A stretch of 64,000 nucleotides of DNA from Pseudomonas nabeulensis (GCF_004682045.1 NZ_QUZT01000034.1:1-64000), one strand, 5' to 3'; counted from the stretch's first letter, positions 1-9,065 are shown. The notes: generated by a model not told the origin, from the sequence alone. Numbers and translations are program-made.

Positions 1-36
1 GAAAGCCGCTCATCTGCTGTTTCCTTAACTGACTGG

Positions 37-61
37 CATTAGGGCAAGCCCCCTCCCACAT
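37..61. repeat. Single REP sequence (partial copy)
   Basis: The stretch reads GGCAAGCCCCCTCCCACA preceded by CATTAG, which is one arm of the REP family found throughout this window. The other half of the pair, if present, lies left of the window edge or has decayed. Confidence 0.7.
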
Positions 62-68
62 TGGATCT

Positions 69-797
69 TTAGCGGCCGAACTGCCCCGGCCAGCCAATGA
101 CCTTCTTTGGCCTTGGCGTCGCATACGTCCGAATCTTCGACGTCGACAACCCCAACCGCACCAGCGATTCGGCAATGGTCACCGCCGCCGTCACCCCATC
201 CACCACAGGGACACCGGTGCGTTGGCGAATCTGCTCATCCAGCCCGGCCATGCCGCCGCAACCCAGGCAGATCACCTCAGCCTTGTCTTCGCTGATGGCC
301 AGTTCGGCCTGGCGCACGATGGCTTCCATGGCCGCCAGCGGGTCTTCTTCCAGTTCAAGCACCGCCATGCCGCTTGCCCGTACCGACGCGCAGCGCTGAT
401 ACAAACCGGCCAGTTTCAAGCGGTCCTCGATCAGCGGCACAGTGCGGTCCAGCGTGGTCACCACCGAATAGGCATGGCCCAGGAACATCGCCGTGCTGGC
501 GGCGGCTTCGGTGATGTCCACCACCGGCACATTGAGCAGTTCCTGCAAGCCTTCGCGGCCGTGCTCGCCGTAGCCAGCCTGGATCACCGCGTCGAACGGT
601 TGGTCGTAGGCCATCACCCGGTCCATCACGGCGATGGCCGCCAGGTAGCTTTCGAAGTTGCCCTCCACCGACTCCGCGCCAAAGTAAGGTGTTAGCCCGA
701 CAATCTCGGTGCCCGGCGCCGCCACGGCCCGCGCTTGCTGGGCAATCGTGTCGGTGATGGATTCGGTGGTGTTGACGTTGACCACGAGGATACGCAT
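69..797 (-). CDS. Asp/Glu/hydantoin racemase superfamily protein
   Basis: This 242-residue protein belongs to the Asp/Glu/hydantoin racemase superfamily. It shows the N-terminal strand MRILVVNVNTTESIT and the C-terminal loop LGCGGMAGL with Cys180. Hydantoin and allantoin racemases normally use two cysteines, the first in an A-C-F-G-D type loop. Here that loop reads QAGYGEHG (residues 73-80), so Gly75 stands where the first cysteine is expected. This single-Cys arrangement resembles arylmalonate decarboxylases, so racemase activity is uncertain. The gene follows the NCS1 permease by 12 bases and is probably co-transcribed with it. The permease suggests a hydantoin, allantoin or pyrimidine-type substrate, but this is inference. 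The ATG at 797 is preceded by AAGGACC. Confidence 0.8.
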   Translation of the reverse strand: MRILVVNVNTTESITDTIAQQARAVAAPGTEIVGLTPYFGAESVEGNFESYLAAIAVMDRVMAYDQPFDAVIQAGYGEHGREGLQELLNVPVVDITEAAASTAMFLGHAYSVVTTLDRTVPLIEDRLKLAGLYQRCASVRASGMAVLELEEDPLAAMEAIVRQAELAISEDKAEVICLGCGGMAGLDEQIRQRTGVPVVDGVTAAVTIAESLVRLGLSTSKIRTYATPRPKKVIGWPGQFGR

Positions 798-809
798 GGA
801 AGGTCCTTA

Positions 810-2336
810 TTAATGACTGACGTTATCGACGGCAATGCTTTCGCCACTGACATCGGCGTAGAACGGCTGGCGCTTGGCGATCAGCAGGTACAACAGCCCC
901 GCAATACCGGCACCAAACATCCAGGAAAACGGTGAGACGCTGGCGAAACCGGGCAGCAAGGCCAGGAGAATGGCGATCACGGCGGCGGGAATAAACGCCG
1001 CGACTGCGCGCAAATTGACCCCACGGCTGTAGTAATAAACGCCGTTCGGGTCTTCGCTATACAGCTGCAGCACGTCCACCTGGCTTTTACGGATCAGCCA
1101 GTAATCGACCATGATCACCCCGTACAACGGCCCCAGCAGTGCGCCCAGGCCAGAGAGGAAATACACGATCACCAGTGGGCTGTTATAGAGGTTCCACGGC
1201 AGGATCAGCACCGCCACGGTGGCGCTGATCAGCCCGGCGCGGCGGAAGTTCAGGTACTTGGGCGCCAGGTTGCTCAGCACAAACGCCGGTGCGACGAAGT
1301 TGGCCATGATGTTCACCGCCACGGTGACGATCAGGAAGGCCAGGCAGCCCAGCACCAGGAAGAAGGTGTTGGGGATGGCCGCGATGATCTCGGTCGGGCT
1401 CTCGATCACCCGGCCATCAAGCTGGAACTGCCCGCCGCACAGCAGCACGGTGATCGCGGCAAACACCAGGATATTCACCGGCAGGCCCCAGAAGTTGCCG
1501 ACCTGGATGGTCTTGCGGCACGGCGAGGAGCGGGCAAAGTCGCAGAAGTTAAGGATCAACGTGCCGTAGATCGCCAACCACAGCGCACCGCCGGCGAAGA
1601 TATTGCGCCACATCTCACCGCCGCTCAGCGGTTCGCGGATCGACCAGGCAATGTTGCCGCCGGTTTGGAAGTACATCCAACCGGCCAGCGACGCCACGGT
1701 CAGCAAGATCACCGGCCCGGCGAAGCCCTCATAGCGACGCACCATCTCCATGCCGTAAGCGAGGATCACCAGCTGCACCAGCCAGATCGCCACGAAACAT
1801 GCCCAGCCGAGGGACGACAGACCCAGGATCGAGTTGTGGTCATATTCGGCAAAGCCTGGATGAATCGCCGTCAGCAACACGCGGAAAACCACCGAGGCCA
1901 GGTAGGTCTGGATACCAAACCAGGCAATCGCAATCACTGCGCGGATCAGCGCCGGAATCTGCGCGCCATGGATGCCGAAGCTGATTCGGCTGATCACCGG
2001 GAACGGTACGCCGGTCTTCTGGCCCATATAGCCCGACAGGTTCATGAAGAAGTACACCAACGCGGCGCCGATGCCGAGGGACAGCAAAATCTGCCAGCCG
2101 CCCAGGCCCAGTGCGTACAGGCCGATAGCGAAGGAATAGTTGGCGATGTTGTGCACGTCATTGGTCCACAACGCAAAGATGCTGTAGCGCCCCCAGCGCC
2201 GGCCTTCGACCTTGGTCGGCGCCAGGTCCTTGTTGTGCAGGCGCGGGCTAAGTACCAAAGGGCCGGGCCCGGTGGCCTCGGGGTTCAGGGAGGAGGGCAG
2301 ATCCAGTGCGATGTTATTCGAGAGGCTTGTACGCAT
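810..2336 (-). CDS. NCS1 family nucleobase/hydantoin/allantoin permease
   Basis: This 508-residue inner-membrane protein has about twelve hydrophobic segments and the features of nucleobase:cation symporter-1 proteins: an N-terminal cytoplasmic stretch with NKDLAPTKVEGRRWGRYSIF, then FALWTNDVHNIANYSFAIG and VPFPVISRISFG. NCS1 members import cytosine, uracil, allantoin, hydantoins or thiamine precursors with Na+ or H+. The ATG at 2336 (MRTSLSNN) was chosen because upstream in-frame extension needs a TTG at 2366 and the ATG has GGAG in front. It is the first gene of a two-gene operon with the racemase-family protein. A palindrome at 2404-2413 probably marks its operator. The exact substrate cannot be read from the sequence. 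Confidence 0.88.
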   Translation of the reverse strand: MRTSLSNNIALDLPSSLNPEATGPGPLVLSPRLHNKDLAPTKVEGRRWGRYSIFALWTNDVHNIANYSFAIGLYALGLGGWQILLSLGIGAALVYFFMNLSGYMGQKTGVPFPVISRISFGIHGAQIPALIRAVIAIAWFGIQTYLASVVFRVLLTAIHPGFAEYDHNSILGLSSLGWACFVAIWLVQLVILAYGMEMVRRYEGFAGPVILLTVASLAGWMYFQTGGNIAWSIREPLSGGEMWRNIFAGGALWLAIYGTLILNFCDFARSSPCRKTIQVGNFWGLPVNILVFAAITVLLCGGQFQLDGRVIESPTEIIAAIPNTFFLVLGCLAFLIVTVAVNIMANFVAPAFVLSNLAPKYLNFRRAGLISATVAVLILPWNLYNSPLVIVYFLSGLGALLGPLYGVIMVDYWLIRKSQVDVLQLYSEDPNGVYYYSRGVNLRAVAAFIPAAVIAILLALLPGFASVSPFSWMFGAGIAGLLYLLIAKRQPFYADVSGESIAVDNVSH

Positions 2337-2403
2337 TCCGGCAGGCTCCAGCACATCTGCGTGCAAGCCGCGGATGGCAAAGTGTATGTAGGTTTTGTAT
2401 TGA

Positions 2404-2413
2404 TTGTATACAA
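2404..2413. promoter_or_regulatory. Palindromic operator-like site TTGTATACAA
   Basis: A perfect 10-base palindrome lies 68 bases upstream of the NCS1 permease start, in an AT-rich stretch suited to a promoter. Sites of the type TTGT-NN-ACAA are typical of GntR/FCD repressors. A near copy, TTGTGTACAA, lies upstream of the GntR gene at 56161. The regulator is not known. Confidence 0.45.
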
Positions 2414-2697
2414 AGCTCTTTTCACCTTAAGCCACATGCGTGCCAGTTTTCGATCTATGAAAACTGTGGGTAATTTCGTTTTTATCTGAGTGTTTTATAA
2501 CTATATGAATTAGAACAAATATAAATTGACCGATTGAACAGGTATTTATTTTTGCTTGGGAGAAGGTTGATTAGAGAGATGAAAAGACAGGCCGGGAAAG
2601 ATGTTACGTAATGGTGCGCTTGAAGAAAAACTGCACACATAAATGGCACCGATGGTTACATGTGTGTGTACATCTCTAGCGGTCACCTCATAACAAA

Positions 2698-2802
2698 TGT
2701 GGGAGGGGCGGTGCGACGATTCGACTTGCCCCCGATAGCGGTGTGTCAGTCAGCACATGTCTCACTGAACTACCGCCATCGGGGGCAAGTCCCCTCCCAC
2801 AC
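2698..2802. repeat. REPIN (inverted REP pair) with an internal insertion
   Basis: Two REP arms in inverted orientation enclose a short spacer. The right arm is canonical (GGGGGCAAGTCCCCTCCCAC). The left arm reads GGGAGGGG, then 15 extra bases (2709-2723), then ACTTGCCCCCGATAGCG, so it is split by an insertion in the hairpin loop. Confidence 0.85.
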
Positions 2803-2832
2803 AAGCCCATTCACATTGTTACTTCATCAGCT

Positions 2833-3567
2833 TCAAGCCTTGCTGATGATATTCCCCGCATGCAGCCCGCATTCCTTCTGCGTGGCTTCTTCCCACCACC
2901 AGCGGCCTTCGCGCTCATGCTGGTTCGGCAATACCGGACGGGTGCACGGCTCGCAACCGATGCTGATAAAACCGCGCTCATGCAGGCTGTTGTACGGCAG
3001 CTCCAGCATGCGGATGTAGCCCCAGATCTCTTCGCTGGTCATCTGCGCCAGGGGGTTGAACTTGTACAGCGTGCGCTCCGGCGTGGAGAACGCCGAGTCG
3101 ATCTCCAGCGCCGCCACCTGGCTACGGGTGCCGGGGCTCTGGTCGCGGCGCTGGCCGGTGGCCCAGGCGCTCACGCCGGAGAGTTTGCGGCGCAACGGCT
3201 CGATCTTGCGCACGCCGCAGCATTCGCCATGGCCATCTTTGTAGAAGCTGAACAGGCCCTTCTCTTTGACGAAGGGTTCCAGCTTGCTCTGGTCCGGCGA
3301 GATCAGTTCGATGTCGATCTTGTAGAACTCACGCACCTGCTCGATAAACCGGTAGGTCTCCGGGTGCAGGCGGCCGGTGTCGAGGCTGAACACCTTGACG
3401 TTCTTGTTCAGCTTCCAGGCCATGTCCACCAGCACCACGTCCTCGGCACCGCTGAAGGAAATCCACAGGTCATCACCGAACTGGCTGAATGCCAGCTTGA
3501 GAATGTCCTGGGCGGATTTGTTGGCATAAGTCGCGGTGAGTTCAGCGACGTCGAAGGCTTGGTTCAT
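2833..3567 (-). CDS. cysH: Assimilatory APS/PAPS reductase, [4Fe-4S] type
   Basis: CysH reduces (phospho)adenosine 5'-phosphosulfate to sulfite in sulfate assimilation, using thioredoxin. The 244-residue protein has the PP-loop [11 protein letters not shown] (37-47) and the catalytic C-terminal ECGLH with Cys233. It also carries the four cysteines that bind a [4Fe-4S] cluster, Cys116-Cys117 in GECCGVRK and Cys205/Cys208 in GCEPCTR. That cluster marks the APS-reductase subtype of Pseudomonas and plants rather than the cluster-free E. coli PAPS reductase. The ATG at 3567 (MNQAFDV) is preferred over longer in-frame options that would run into the thrH 5' region. It is divergent from thrH, as I recall it being in other pseudomonads. 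Confidence 0.95.
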   Translation of the reverse strand: MNQAFDVAELTATYANKSAQDILKLAFSQFGDDLWISFSGAEDVVLVDMAWKLNKNVKVFSLDTGRLHPETYRFIEQVREFYKIDIELISPDQSKLEPFVKEKGLFSFYKDGHGECCGVRKIEPLRRKLSGVSAWATGQRRDQSPGTRSQVAALEIDSAFSTPERTLYKFNPLAQMTSEEIWGYIRMLELPYNSLHERGFISIGCEPCTRPVLPNQHEREGRWWWEEATQKECGLHAGNIISKA

Positions 3568-3720
3568 CAGGACGGTTCCTACAAGGTCAGTGGCGCTATG
3601 CGCTCTATAGGGGGGCGATGGTATCAAAATCCGCTCTGCGTTGCGGCGGCGCGCTTGAATCGCTAGAGTTCGGCAGTCCTTTTGCTCGCTCAACCAACAA
3701 CATCAACATGGGAGTGTCTT

Positions 3721-4338
3721 GTGGAAATTGCCTGTCTCGACCTGGAAGGGGTGCTGGTTCCGGAAATCTGGATCGCCTTCGCCGAAAAAACCGGTATTGA
3801 ATCCCTGCGGGCCACCACCCGGGACATTCCCGACTATGACGTGCTGATGAAGCAGCGCCTGCGCATCCTCGACGAGCACGGGCTCAAGCTCGCCGACATC
3901 CAGACAGTCATCGCCACCCTCAAGCCGCTGGATGGCGCCATCGAGTTCGTCAACTGGCTGCGTGAGCGCTTCCAGGTGGTGATCCTCTCCGACACCTTCT
4001 ACGAGTTCTCCCAGCCGCTGATGCGCCAACTGGGTTTTCCGACGCTGCTGTGCCACCGCTTGATTACTGATGAGACTGACCGGGTGGTGAGTTACCAACT
4101 GCGCCAGAAAGACCCCAAGCGTCAGTCGGTGCTGGCCTTCAAGAGCCTGTACTACCGCGTGATTGCCGCCGGTGATTCCTACAATGACACCACCATGCTG
4201 GGCGAAGCCGACCGTGGGATTCTGTTCCATGCGCCGGAGAATGTGATCCGCGAGTTCCCGCAGTTTCCGGCGGTGCATACATTTGAGGATTTGAAGCAGG
4301 AATTTATCAAGGCGTCGAATCGGGCGTTGAGCCTGTAG
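3721..4338 (+). CDS. thrH: Bifunctional phosphoserine phosphatase / homoserine phosphotransferase ThrH
   Basis: ThrH is a HAD-superfamily enzyme that dephosphorylates phosphoserine and can transfer the phosphate to homoserine, giving an alternative threonine route in pseudomonads. The 205-residue protein shows HAD motif I (CLDLEGV, Asp7), motif II (VVILSDTFYEF), the KDPKRQ lysine region and motif III (AAGDSYNDTTML). A GTG at 3721, behind GGGAGTGTCTT, gives the length and N-terminus (MEIACLDLEG) known for the family. The upstream in-frame ATG at 3682 would add residues not found in homologues. Confidence 0.94.
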   Translation: MEIACLDLEGVLVPEIWIAFAEKTGIESLRATTRDIPDYDVLMKQRLRILDEHGLKLADIQTVIATLKPLDGAIEFVNWLRERFQVVILSDTFYEFSQPLMRQLGFPTLLCHRLITDETDRVVSYQLRQKDPKRQSVLAFKSLYYRVIAAGDSYNDTTMLGEADRGILFHAPENVIREFPQFPAVHTFEDLKQEFIKASNRALSL

Positions 4339-4358
4339 GTTATGTGGCGCGGCTGATG

Positions 4359-4449
4359 GCCTCATCGGGGGCAAGCCCCCTCCCACATTCGACCGCATTC
4401 CAAAGGATGTACTCGGTCAAGTGTGGGAGCGGGCTTGCCCGCGATGGGG
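4359..4449. repeat. REPIN
   Basis: Two REP arms lie in inverted orientation (ATCGGGGGCAAGCCCCCTCC and GGGAGCGGGCTTGCCCGCGATG) around a spacer of about 35 bases, between the convergent ends of thrH and pabB. The right arm is the GGAGCGGGCTTGCCCGC variant. Confidence 0.85.
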
Positions 4450-4461
4450 CCAGTCCAAACA

Positions 4462-5805
4462 CTACAAACCTTCCAGTGTCTCCAACAGCACCCGCACCTT
4501 CGTCAGCGACTCCTGATACTCCGCCTCCCACTCCGAGTCCGCGACGATCCCGCCGCCGCCCCAGCAGCACACCTGCCCATCCTTGACCAGCAGACTGCGG
4601 ATGGCGATGGAGCTATCCATTTCGCCGCGCACGTCCAGGTACACCAGTGAGCCGCAGTACAGCCCGCGTCGCGTGGGCTCCAGTTCATCGATGATCTGCA
4701 TCGCGCGGATCTTCGGTGCGCCCGTAATGGAGCCGCCGGGGAAGCTGCCGGCGATCAGGTCGAGGGCGTCCTTGTCGTCGGCCAGTTCGCCGATGACGCT
4801 GCTCACCAGGTGATGCACATTGGGGTAGCTTTCCAGGCTGAACAGCTCCGGCACGCTGACCGAGCCGGTGCGGCAGGTGCGGCCGAGGTCGTTGCGCAGC
4901 AGGTCGACGATCATCAGGTTTTCGGCGCGGTCCTTGGGGCTGGCCAGCAGTTCGGCAGCGTTGGCGGCGTCTGCCTCGGGCGTTTGACCGCGTGGACGAG
5001 TGCCCTTGATCGGGCGGGTTTCGACGCGGCCTTCGCTGATGTGCACGAAGCGCTCGGGCGACAGGCTCAACACGGCGCCGTCATCCGGCAGGCTTTGGAA
5101 GCCCGAGAACGGGGTAGGGCAGGCTTCGCGCAAGGCGCAATAGGCCATCCATGGATCACCGACGCACGGTGCACGAAAGCGCTGGGCAAAGTTGACCTGG
5201 TAGCAGTCGCCCGCCTGGATGTAGTCCTGGATGCGCACGATGGCCTGCCGGTAAGCCTCGGCGGTGAGGTCCGGGGCCATGGGGCCGTTGAGCTTGAAGC
5301 TGGACGCTGATTCAGTGGCAGGTTGATGGAACAAGGCAACCAACCGTTGGCGTTCGGCGTCGGCCAGCGCGGGGTGAAACACAAGCTGGGTGGTTTGCGC
5401 CCGGTGATCACTGACCAGCGCCCAGGCATATAACCCGAAACGTGCGTCCGGCAGATGCAAGTCATCGGCGGCCACGTTGGGCATCTGCTCAAGGTGCCGG
5501 CCAAAGTCATAACTCAGGTAACCGATCAAACCGCCGGCAAAGGGCAGTTCGTAACCCGCTGGCAAACGCGCTTCGCCCAATTGCTTGAGGTTTGCCCGCA
5601 GGCGTTGCAGGAAATCGCTGCCGCTTTCGTCCGGCAAAACCGTCAACGTCGCCTCGGGCCAAGCGCTCAGCAGGTCATAGCGCCCGCGCTCGGCAGCCGG
5701 GCGGCCGCTGTCCAGCAGCACCGCGCCGGGGGCATGGCGAATCACCGCAAAATACTCGGCGGGGTTGGCCCGGTAGGGCAGTGGATGTACAGAGCAGGTC
5801 AACAT
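4462..5805 (-). CDS. pabB: Aminodeoxychorismate synthase component I
   Basis: PabB converts chorismate and ammonia (supplied by the PabA glutaminase) to 4-amino-4-deoxychorismate for folate synthesis. The 447-residue protein is of family length. It has the chorismate-binding signature with PIKGTRPRG: Lys267 of the PIKGT motif separates PabB from TrpE, which has PIAGT. It also shows DRAENLMIVDLLRNDLGR and PGGSITGAPKIRAM near the C-terminus. Its ATG directly abuts the stop of the downstream ATP-grasp gene on the same strand, without an intervening base. Confidence 0.95.
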   Translation of the reverse strand: MLTCSVHPLPYRANPAEYFAVIRHAPGAVLLDSGRPAAERGRYDLLSAWPEATLTVLPDESGSDFLQRLRANLKQLGEARLPAGYELPFAGGLIGYLSYDFGRHLEQMPNVAADDLHLPDARFGLYAWALVSDHRAQTTQLVFHPALADAERQRLVALFHQPATESASSFKLNGPMAPDLTAEAYRQAIVRIQDYIQAGDCYQVNFAQRFRAPCVGDPWMAYCALREACPTPFSGFQSLPDDGAVLSLSPERFVHISEGRVETRPIKGTRPRGQTPEADAANAAELLASPKDRAENLMIVDLLRNDLGRTCRTGSVSVPELFSLESYPNVHHLVSSVIGELADDKDALDLIAGSFPGGSITGAPKIRAMQIIDELEPTRRGLYCGSLVYLDVRGEMDSSIAIRSLLVKDGQVCCWGGGGIVADSEWEAEYQESLTKVRVLLETLEGL

Positions 5806-6792
5806 TTAGCCTTCAACCGGTGGAATATGCCCAAACATTTCCTGCACGAATTTCACCCGTTCTTCCGGAGTTTCGCTTATACCCGCCGCTTTCAACGCTT
5901 CCAACCTCGCTTCCACCGCATGGGTACGCAAGGTCAGCCCGCAATCGTTGGCAATCTGGATATTCAACCCTGGCCGCGCATTCAGCTCCAGGATCAGCGG
6001 GCCTTTTTCCTGGTCGAGCACCATGTCCACGCCGATATAGCCCAGGCCGCACAGCTCATAGCAGCCGGCCGCGAGCTTCATGAAACCATCCCAGTTGGGC
6101 AGTTGCACGCCATCCACCGCGTTGGTGGTGTCGGGGTGTTTGGTGATGATGTTGTTCAGCCAGGTGCCGCGCAGGGTCAGGCCGGTGGCCAGGTCGACCC
6201 CCACGCCAATCGCGCCCTGGTGCAGGTTGGCCTTGCCGCCGGACTGACGCGTCGGCAAGCGCAGCATGGCCATCACCGGGTAGCCCATCAGCACGATGAT
6301 GCGGATATCCGGCACGCCTTCGTAGCTGATGCTCTTGAAGATCTGGTCGGGTACCACACGGTATTCGATCAGTGCGCGGTCGCGGTGGCCGCCCAGGGAA
6401 TACAGGCCGGTGAGAATGCTGGAGACCTGATGCTCGATCTCTTCATGGCTGATGATCTTGCCGGACACCGTGCGATATCGTCCCTCAAAGCGGTCCGCCA
6501 CCACCAGGATGCCGTCACCGCCAGCGCCCTGGGCTGGCTTGATCACGAAGTCACTGCGCCCACCGATGATCTCGTCGAGCTTGTCGATTTCCTTCTCGGT
6601 GGAGATCACCCCGTACATTTCCGGCACGTGGATGCCGGCAGCCAGGGCCCGTTCCTTGGTGATGATCTTGTCATCCACGATCGGGTACAGGCTGCGCTTG
6701 TTGTACTTGAGCACGTAGTCGGCGTTACGCCGGTTGATGCCCATGATCCCCCGCGCTTCCAGGGCCTTCCAGGTCTTCCAGAAACCGAACAT
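5806..6792 (-). CDS. Alpha-L-glutamate ligase-like ATP-grasp protein
   Basis: This 328-residue protein is an ATP-grasp enzyme related to RimK. Recognisable parts are the nucleotide-binding FVIKPAQGAGGDGILVV and the C-terminal metal-binding LILELNARPGLNIQIAN. The family is known as the alpha-L-glutamate ligase-like proteins found beside an inactive transglutaminase membrane protein and a retropepsin-like protease. The trio is linked to osmotic stress tolerance in P. syringae (rlo genes), as far as I recall. The amino-acid or peptide substrate is unknown. Its start overlaps the stop of the upstream gene by one base (TAATG), so the genes are translationally coupled. Confidence 0.85.
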   Translation of the reverse strand: MFGFWKTWKALEARGIMGINRRNADYVLKYNKRSLYPIVDDKIITKERALAAGIHVPEMYGVISTEKEIDKLDEIIGGRSDFVIKPAQGAGGDGILVVADRFEGRYRTVSGKIISHEEIEHQVSSILTGLYSLGGHRDRALIEYRVVPDQIFKSISYEGVPDIRIIVLMGYPVMAMLRLPTRQSGGKANLHQGAIGVGVDLATGLTLRGTWLNNIITKHPDTTNAVDGVQLPNWDGFMKLAAGCYELCGLGYIGVDMVLDQEKGPLILELNARPGLNIQIANDCGLTLRTHAVEARLEALKAAGISETPEERVKFVQEMFGHIPPVEG

Positions 6793-8324
6793 TACTTATC
6801 AGCCTTCAAGAACGCCTTGAAACGCACCAGCTCGGTCAGGCGATAACCGCGATAACGACCCATGGCCAGCATGAAACCCACCAGAATCAGCAGGATCGCC
6901 GGGAAGGTAAACACGAAGTAGACCAGTTCCGGCACGCTCATGATCAGGTGCGCCAGGGACGCCGCGAACAGCGTACCAATCGCCACTTTCAGCGCATGGT
7001 TGGCGCCACGTTCTTCCCAGGTGATCGACAGGCGTTCGATGGTCATGGTCAGAATCACCATCGGGAACAGCGCTACCGACAATCCGCGCTCCAACCCCAG
7101 TTTATGGCTGAACAAGCTGATGGCCGCGATCAGCACCACCACGAAGGTCAGCACCACCGACAGCCTTGGCAGCATCTGCAATTTCAAGTGTTCAAGGTAC
7201 GACCTGAGGGACAGCCCCAGCGCCGTAATCACGGTGAACAGCGCAATACCGAAGCCCAGTTGCGTCTCTCGGAACGCCAGGGCGATCAGCACCGGTGTGA
7301 ACGTGCCCAGCGTCTGCAGGCCGATCAGGTTGCGCAGGATCAAAATCACCAGCACGCCAATCGGGATCATCACCATGATCATGAACGTCTGCTGGGTTTG
7401 CAGCGGCAGGCCGTACAGCGAGTATTCGAGGAAGTTGGCGTCGGTGTTTTCATCCGTCAGCTTGGCCAGGCGGATGGCGTTCATCTCGCTGTTGTTCAGA
7501 CTGAAGGTCACCATGGCTTTCTTGCCGCCATCGACGGTGATCAGGTTTTCATCGCCGGTCCACCACAGCAGGCGGTCGGCCGGCAGGCCTTGTTCGCCGG
7601 TTTCCGGGTTGAAGTACAACCAGTCATTGCCATTGAAACTGCGCAGCCACAGTTCGGGTGTTTGCGGCTGGTCGGCCACCAGGCGAATGGTGTGGACCTT
7701 TTCTATCGGCACGTGGGCGATGGACAGCAGCAACTCGACGATCTTGGCCTTGTTCGGCGTGGACGGGTCGCCCGCCAGCAGCAGCTTCACGTTGTCGTCG
7801 TTGAGGTTGTTGGTGCGCTTGATGGCTTCGCCGATAAAGGTCTCGACGTCGGCCGAGTGCTGGCGGATCGGTGCCAGCAGGGCTTCGGCGGCGATTTTTT
7901 CCGGGCCGTCCACGGCGATGCTGTCGCGGAAAGTAGGGCCCTTGATCTTGGCTTTTTCGCCGCTGTAGCGCTTGGTCAACACCAGGCGGTAATACAGGGT
8001 CTGCTTGCCGGTAGCGCGGCGCGCCGACCAGGTGACCTTGCGGTTGCCATCGGTGCGGTTGACGCTCACGCCATAGTTGTTCGAGATAAAACTCTCGTTG
8101 AGGCTCACGAAGTCGCGGCTCAGCGGCGGCACGAACATCTGGATCTTTACCGGGTCTTTCGGGTTGGCGACGAACTCGACCTTGGCGTCGATATTCCACA
8201 GGTCGTCGGTGGCGTCCTCGGTGACGGGGATCCCCAGCACGAAAATCTGGTAGGCGGTGACCGAAATACCCAGTACCACCAGGATGGTGATGAGGATTTT
8301 CAGGTGCAGGGTCAGAGAGCGCAT
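6792..8324 (-). CDS. Inactive transglutaminase-like seven-TM membrane protein (RloB-type)
   Basis: The 510-residue protein starts with a membrane anchor (about residues 8-28, LKILITILVVLGISVTAYQI). A periplasmic domain of about 280 residues follows, of transglutaminase-like fold but without an evident catalytic Cys-His pair. The C-terminal part has about seven hydrophobic helices (QTFMIMVMIPIGVLVILILRN onward). It is the middle gene of the protease/membrane protein/ATP-grasp trio. Its likely role is to hold or present a substrate in the periplasm for the partner proteins, which is inference. Confidence 0.82.
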   Translation of the reverse strand: MRSLTLHLKILITILVVLGISVTAYQIFVLGIPVTEDATDDLWNIDAKVEFVANPKDPVKIQMFVPPLSRDFVSLNESFISNNYGVSVNRTDGNRKVTWSARRATGKQTLYYRLVLTKRYSGEKAKIKGPTFRDSIAVDGPEKIAAEALLAPIRQHSADVETFIGEAIKRTNNLNDDNVKLLLAGDPSTPNKAKIVELLLSIAHVPIEKVHTIRLVADQPQTPELWLRSFNGNDWLYFNPETGEQGLPADRLLWWTGDENLITVDGGKKAMVTFSLNNSEMNAIRLAKLTDENTDANFLEYSLYGLPLQTQQTFMIMVMIPIGVLVILILRNLIGLQTLGTFTPVLIALAFRETQLGFGIALFTVITALGLSLRSYLEHLKLQMLPRLSVVLTFVVVLIAAISLFSHKLGLERGLSVALFPMVILTMTIERLSITWEERGANHALKVAIGTLFAASLAHLIMSVPELVYFVFTFPAILLILVGFMLAMGRYRGYRLTELVRFKAFLKADK

Positions 8325-8329
8325 TCGGT

Positions 8330-8866
8330 TTACTCGGCGGTATGAGCGTCGGCGGCACAGGCGGGTTTGCCTGCTGCGTATTTAAGACTGGGGTCGACCA
8401 GCGCATCAAAGCGTTTCAGCGCTTCGGAGCCGATCAGCAGCGGGAATTGGAAAGCGCTGCGGTCAGTCAAGTTCACTTCGATGCTGCGTAAAGCAGTGCC
8501 CATGCAGATCTCCAGCGCAATGACTGGGCGGGCGGTGTAGTTCTTGTCCTCATCGGGGTCGTAGTCGCCGGCGCGGCGCTTGATCTTGCTGACGCGAGCC
8601 AGGGGGCGTTCGATGGGGTGGGAATGGGCGGTGTCGATGGCCAGGTAGAAGCGCACCCAGGATTCGCCGTTGCGCTTGAAGCGCTTGATATCACGGGCAC
8701 TGAGGGAGGCAGTCTTGGCACCGGTGTCGAGTTTGGCGGCGACTTCAAGGTCGATACCGGCCAATTGGGCGTATTCGTTGAGGCCATACACGGTCTTCTC
8801 GGCGGCAATGCCAAGGCCGGGTAGCCACAGTAGGCAACACAATAAAAGGAAGGGCTTGAGTCTCAT
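8330..8866 (-). CDS. Retropepsin-like aspartic protease (RimB/RloA family), exported
   Basis: The 178-residue protein has a clear signal peptide (LLLCCLLWLPGLGIAA) and a retropepsin-like domain with the aspartic protease motif KLDTGAKTASLSA. Older annotations call this family 'ATP-dependent zinc protease', but the DTG motif supports a pepsin-type fold. It is the first gene of the trio and starts five bases before the next gene. The pairing of this protease with an ATP-grasp ligase recalls the RimB/RimK pair acting on poly-glutamate tails. Confidence 0.82.
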   Translation of the reverse strand: MRLKPFLLLCCLLWLPGLGIAAEKTVYGLNEYAQLAGIDLEVAAKLDTGAKTASLSARDIKRFKRNGESWVRFYLAIDTAHSHPIERPLARVSKIKRRAGDYDPDEDKNYTARPVIALEICMGTALRSIEVNLTDRSAFQFPLLIGSEALKRFDALVDPSLKYAAGKPACAADAHTAE

Positions 8867-9053
8867 AGATCCCGAGGCGGTGCAGTGCGATGTTCAATTC
8901 AAGGCGACTGGCATTGCTGCGCAAACTCCCTCGTACGCCGTTTCATCCAATGATGTCAGGCAAAAGCGGCGGGCATTCTAACATGATGCTTTTTTGGCGC
9001 CAGCGCTGGCAGGCGGCCATGCGCTTACTGAAGGTAGATCGGGTTATTAGACG

Positions 9054-9065
9054 ATTGTCGACAAT
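9054..9065. promoter_or_regulatory. Palindromic operator ATTGTCGACAAT, prp operon
   Basis: A perfect 12-base palindrome lies 73 bases before the prpR start. The core TTGTCGACAA fits GntR/FCD-type operators. Together with the site at 9129-9136 it probably allows autoregulation of prpR and control of the prp operon. Confidence 0.65.

Larger units (their letters stand above)
2337..2832. other. Intergenic region between the permease and cysH
   Basis: These 496 bases hold no convincing gene. The permease-proximal half is AT-rich and contains the palindrome at 2404-2413 and presumably the permease promoter. The cysH-proximal part is taken up by a REPIN (2698-2802). Nothing else was recognised. Confidence 0.6.
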
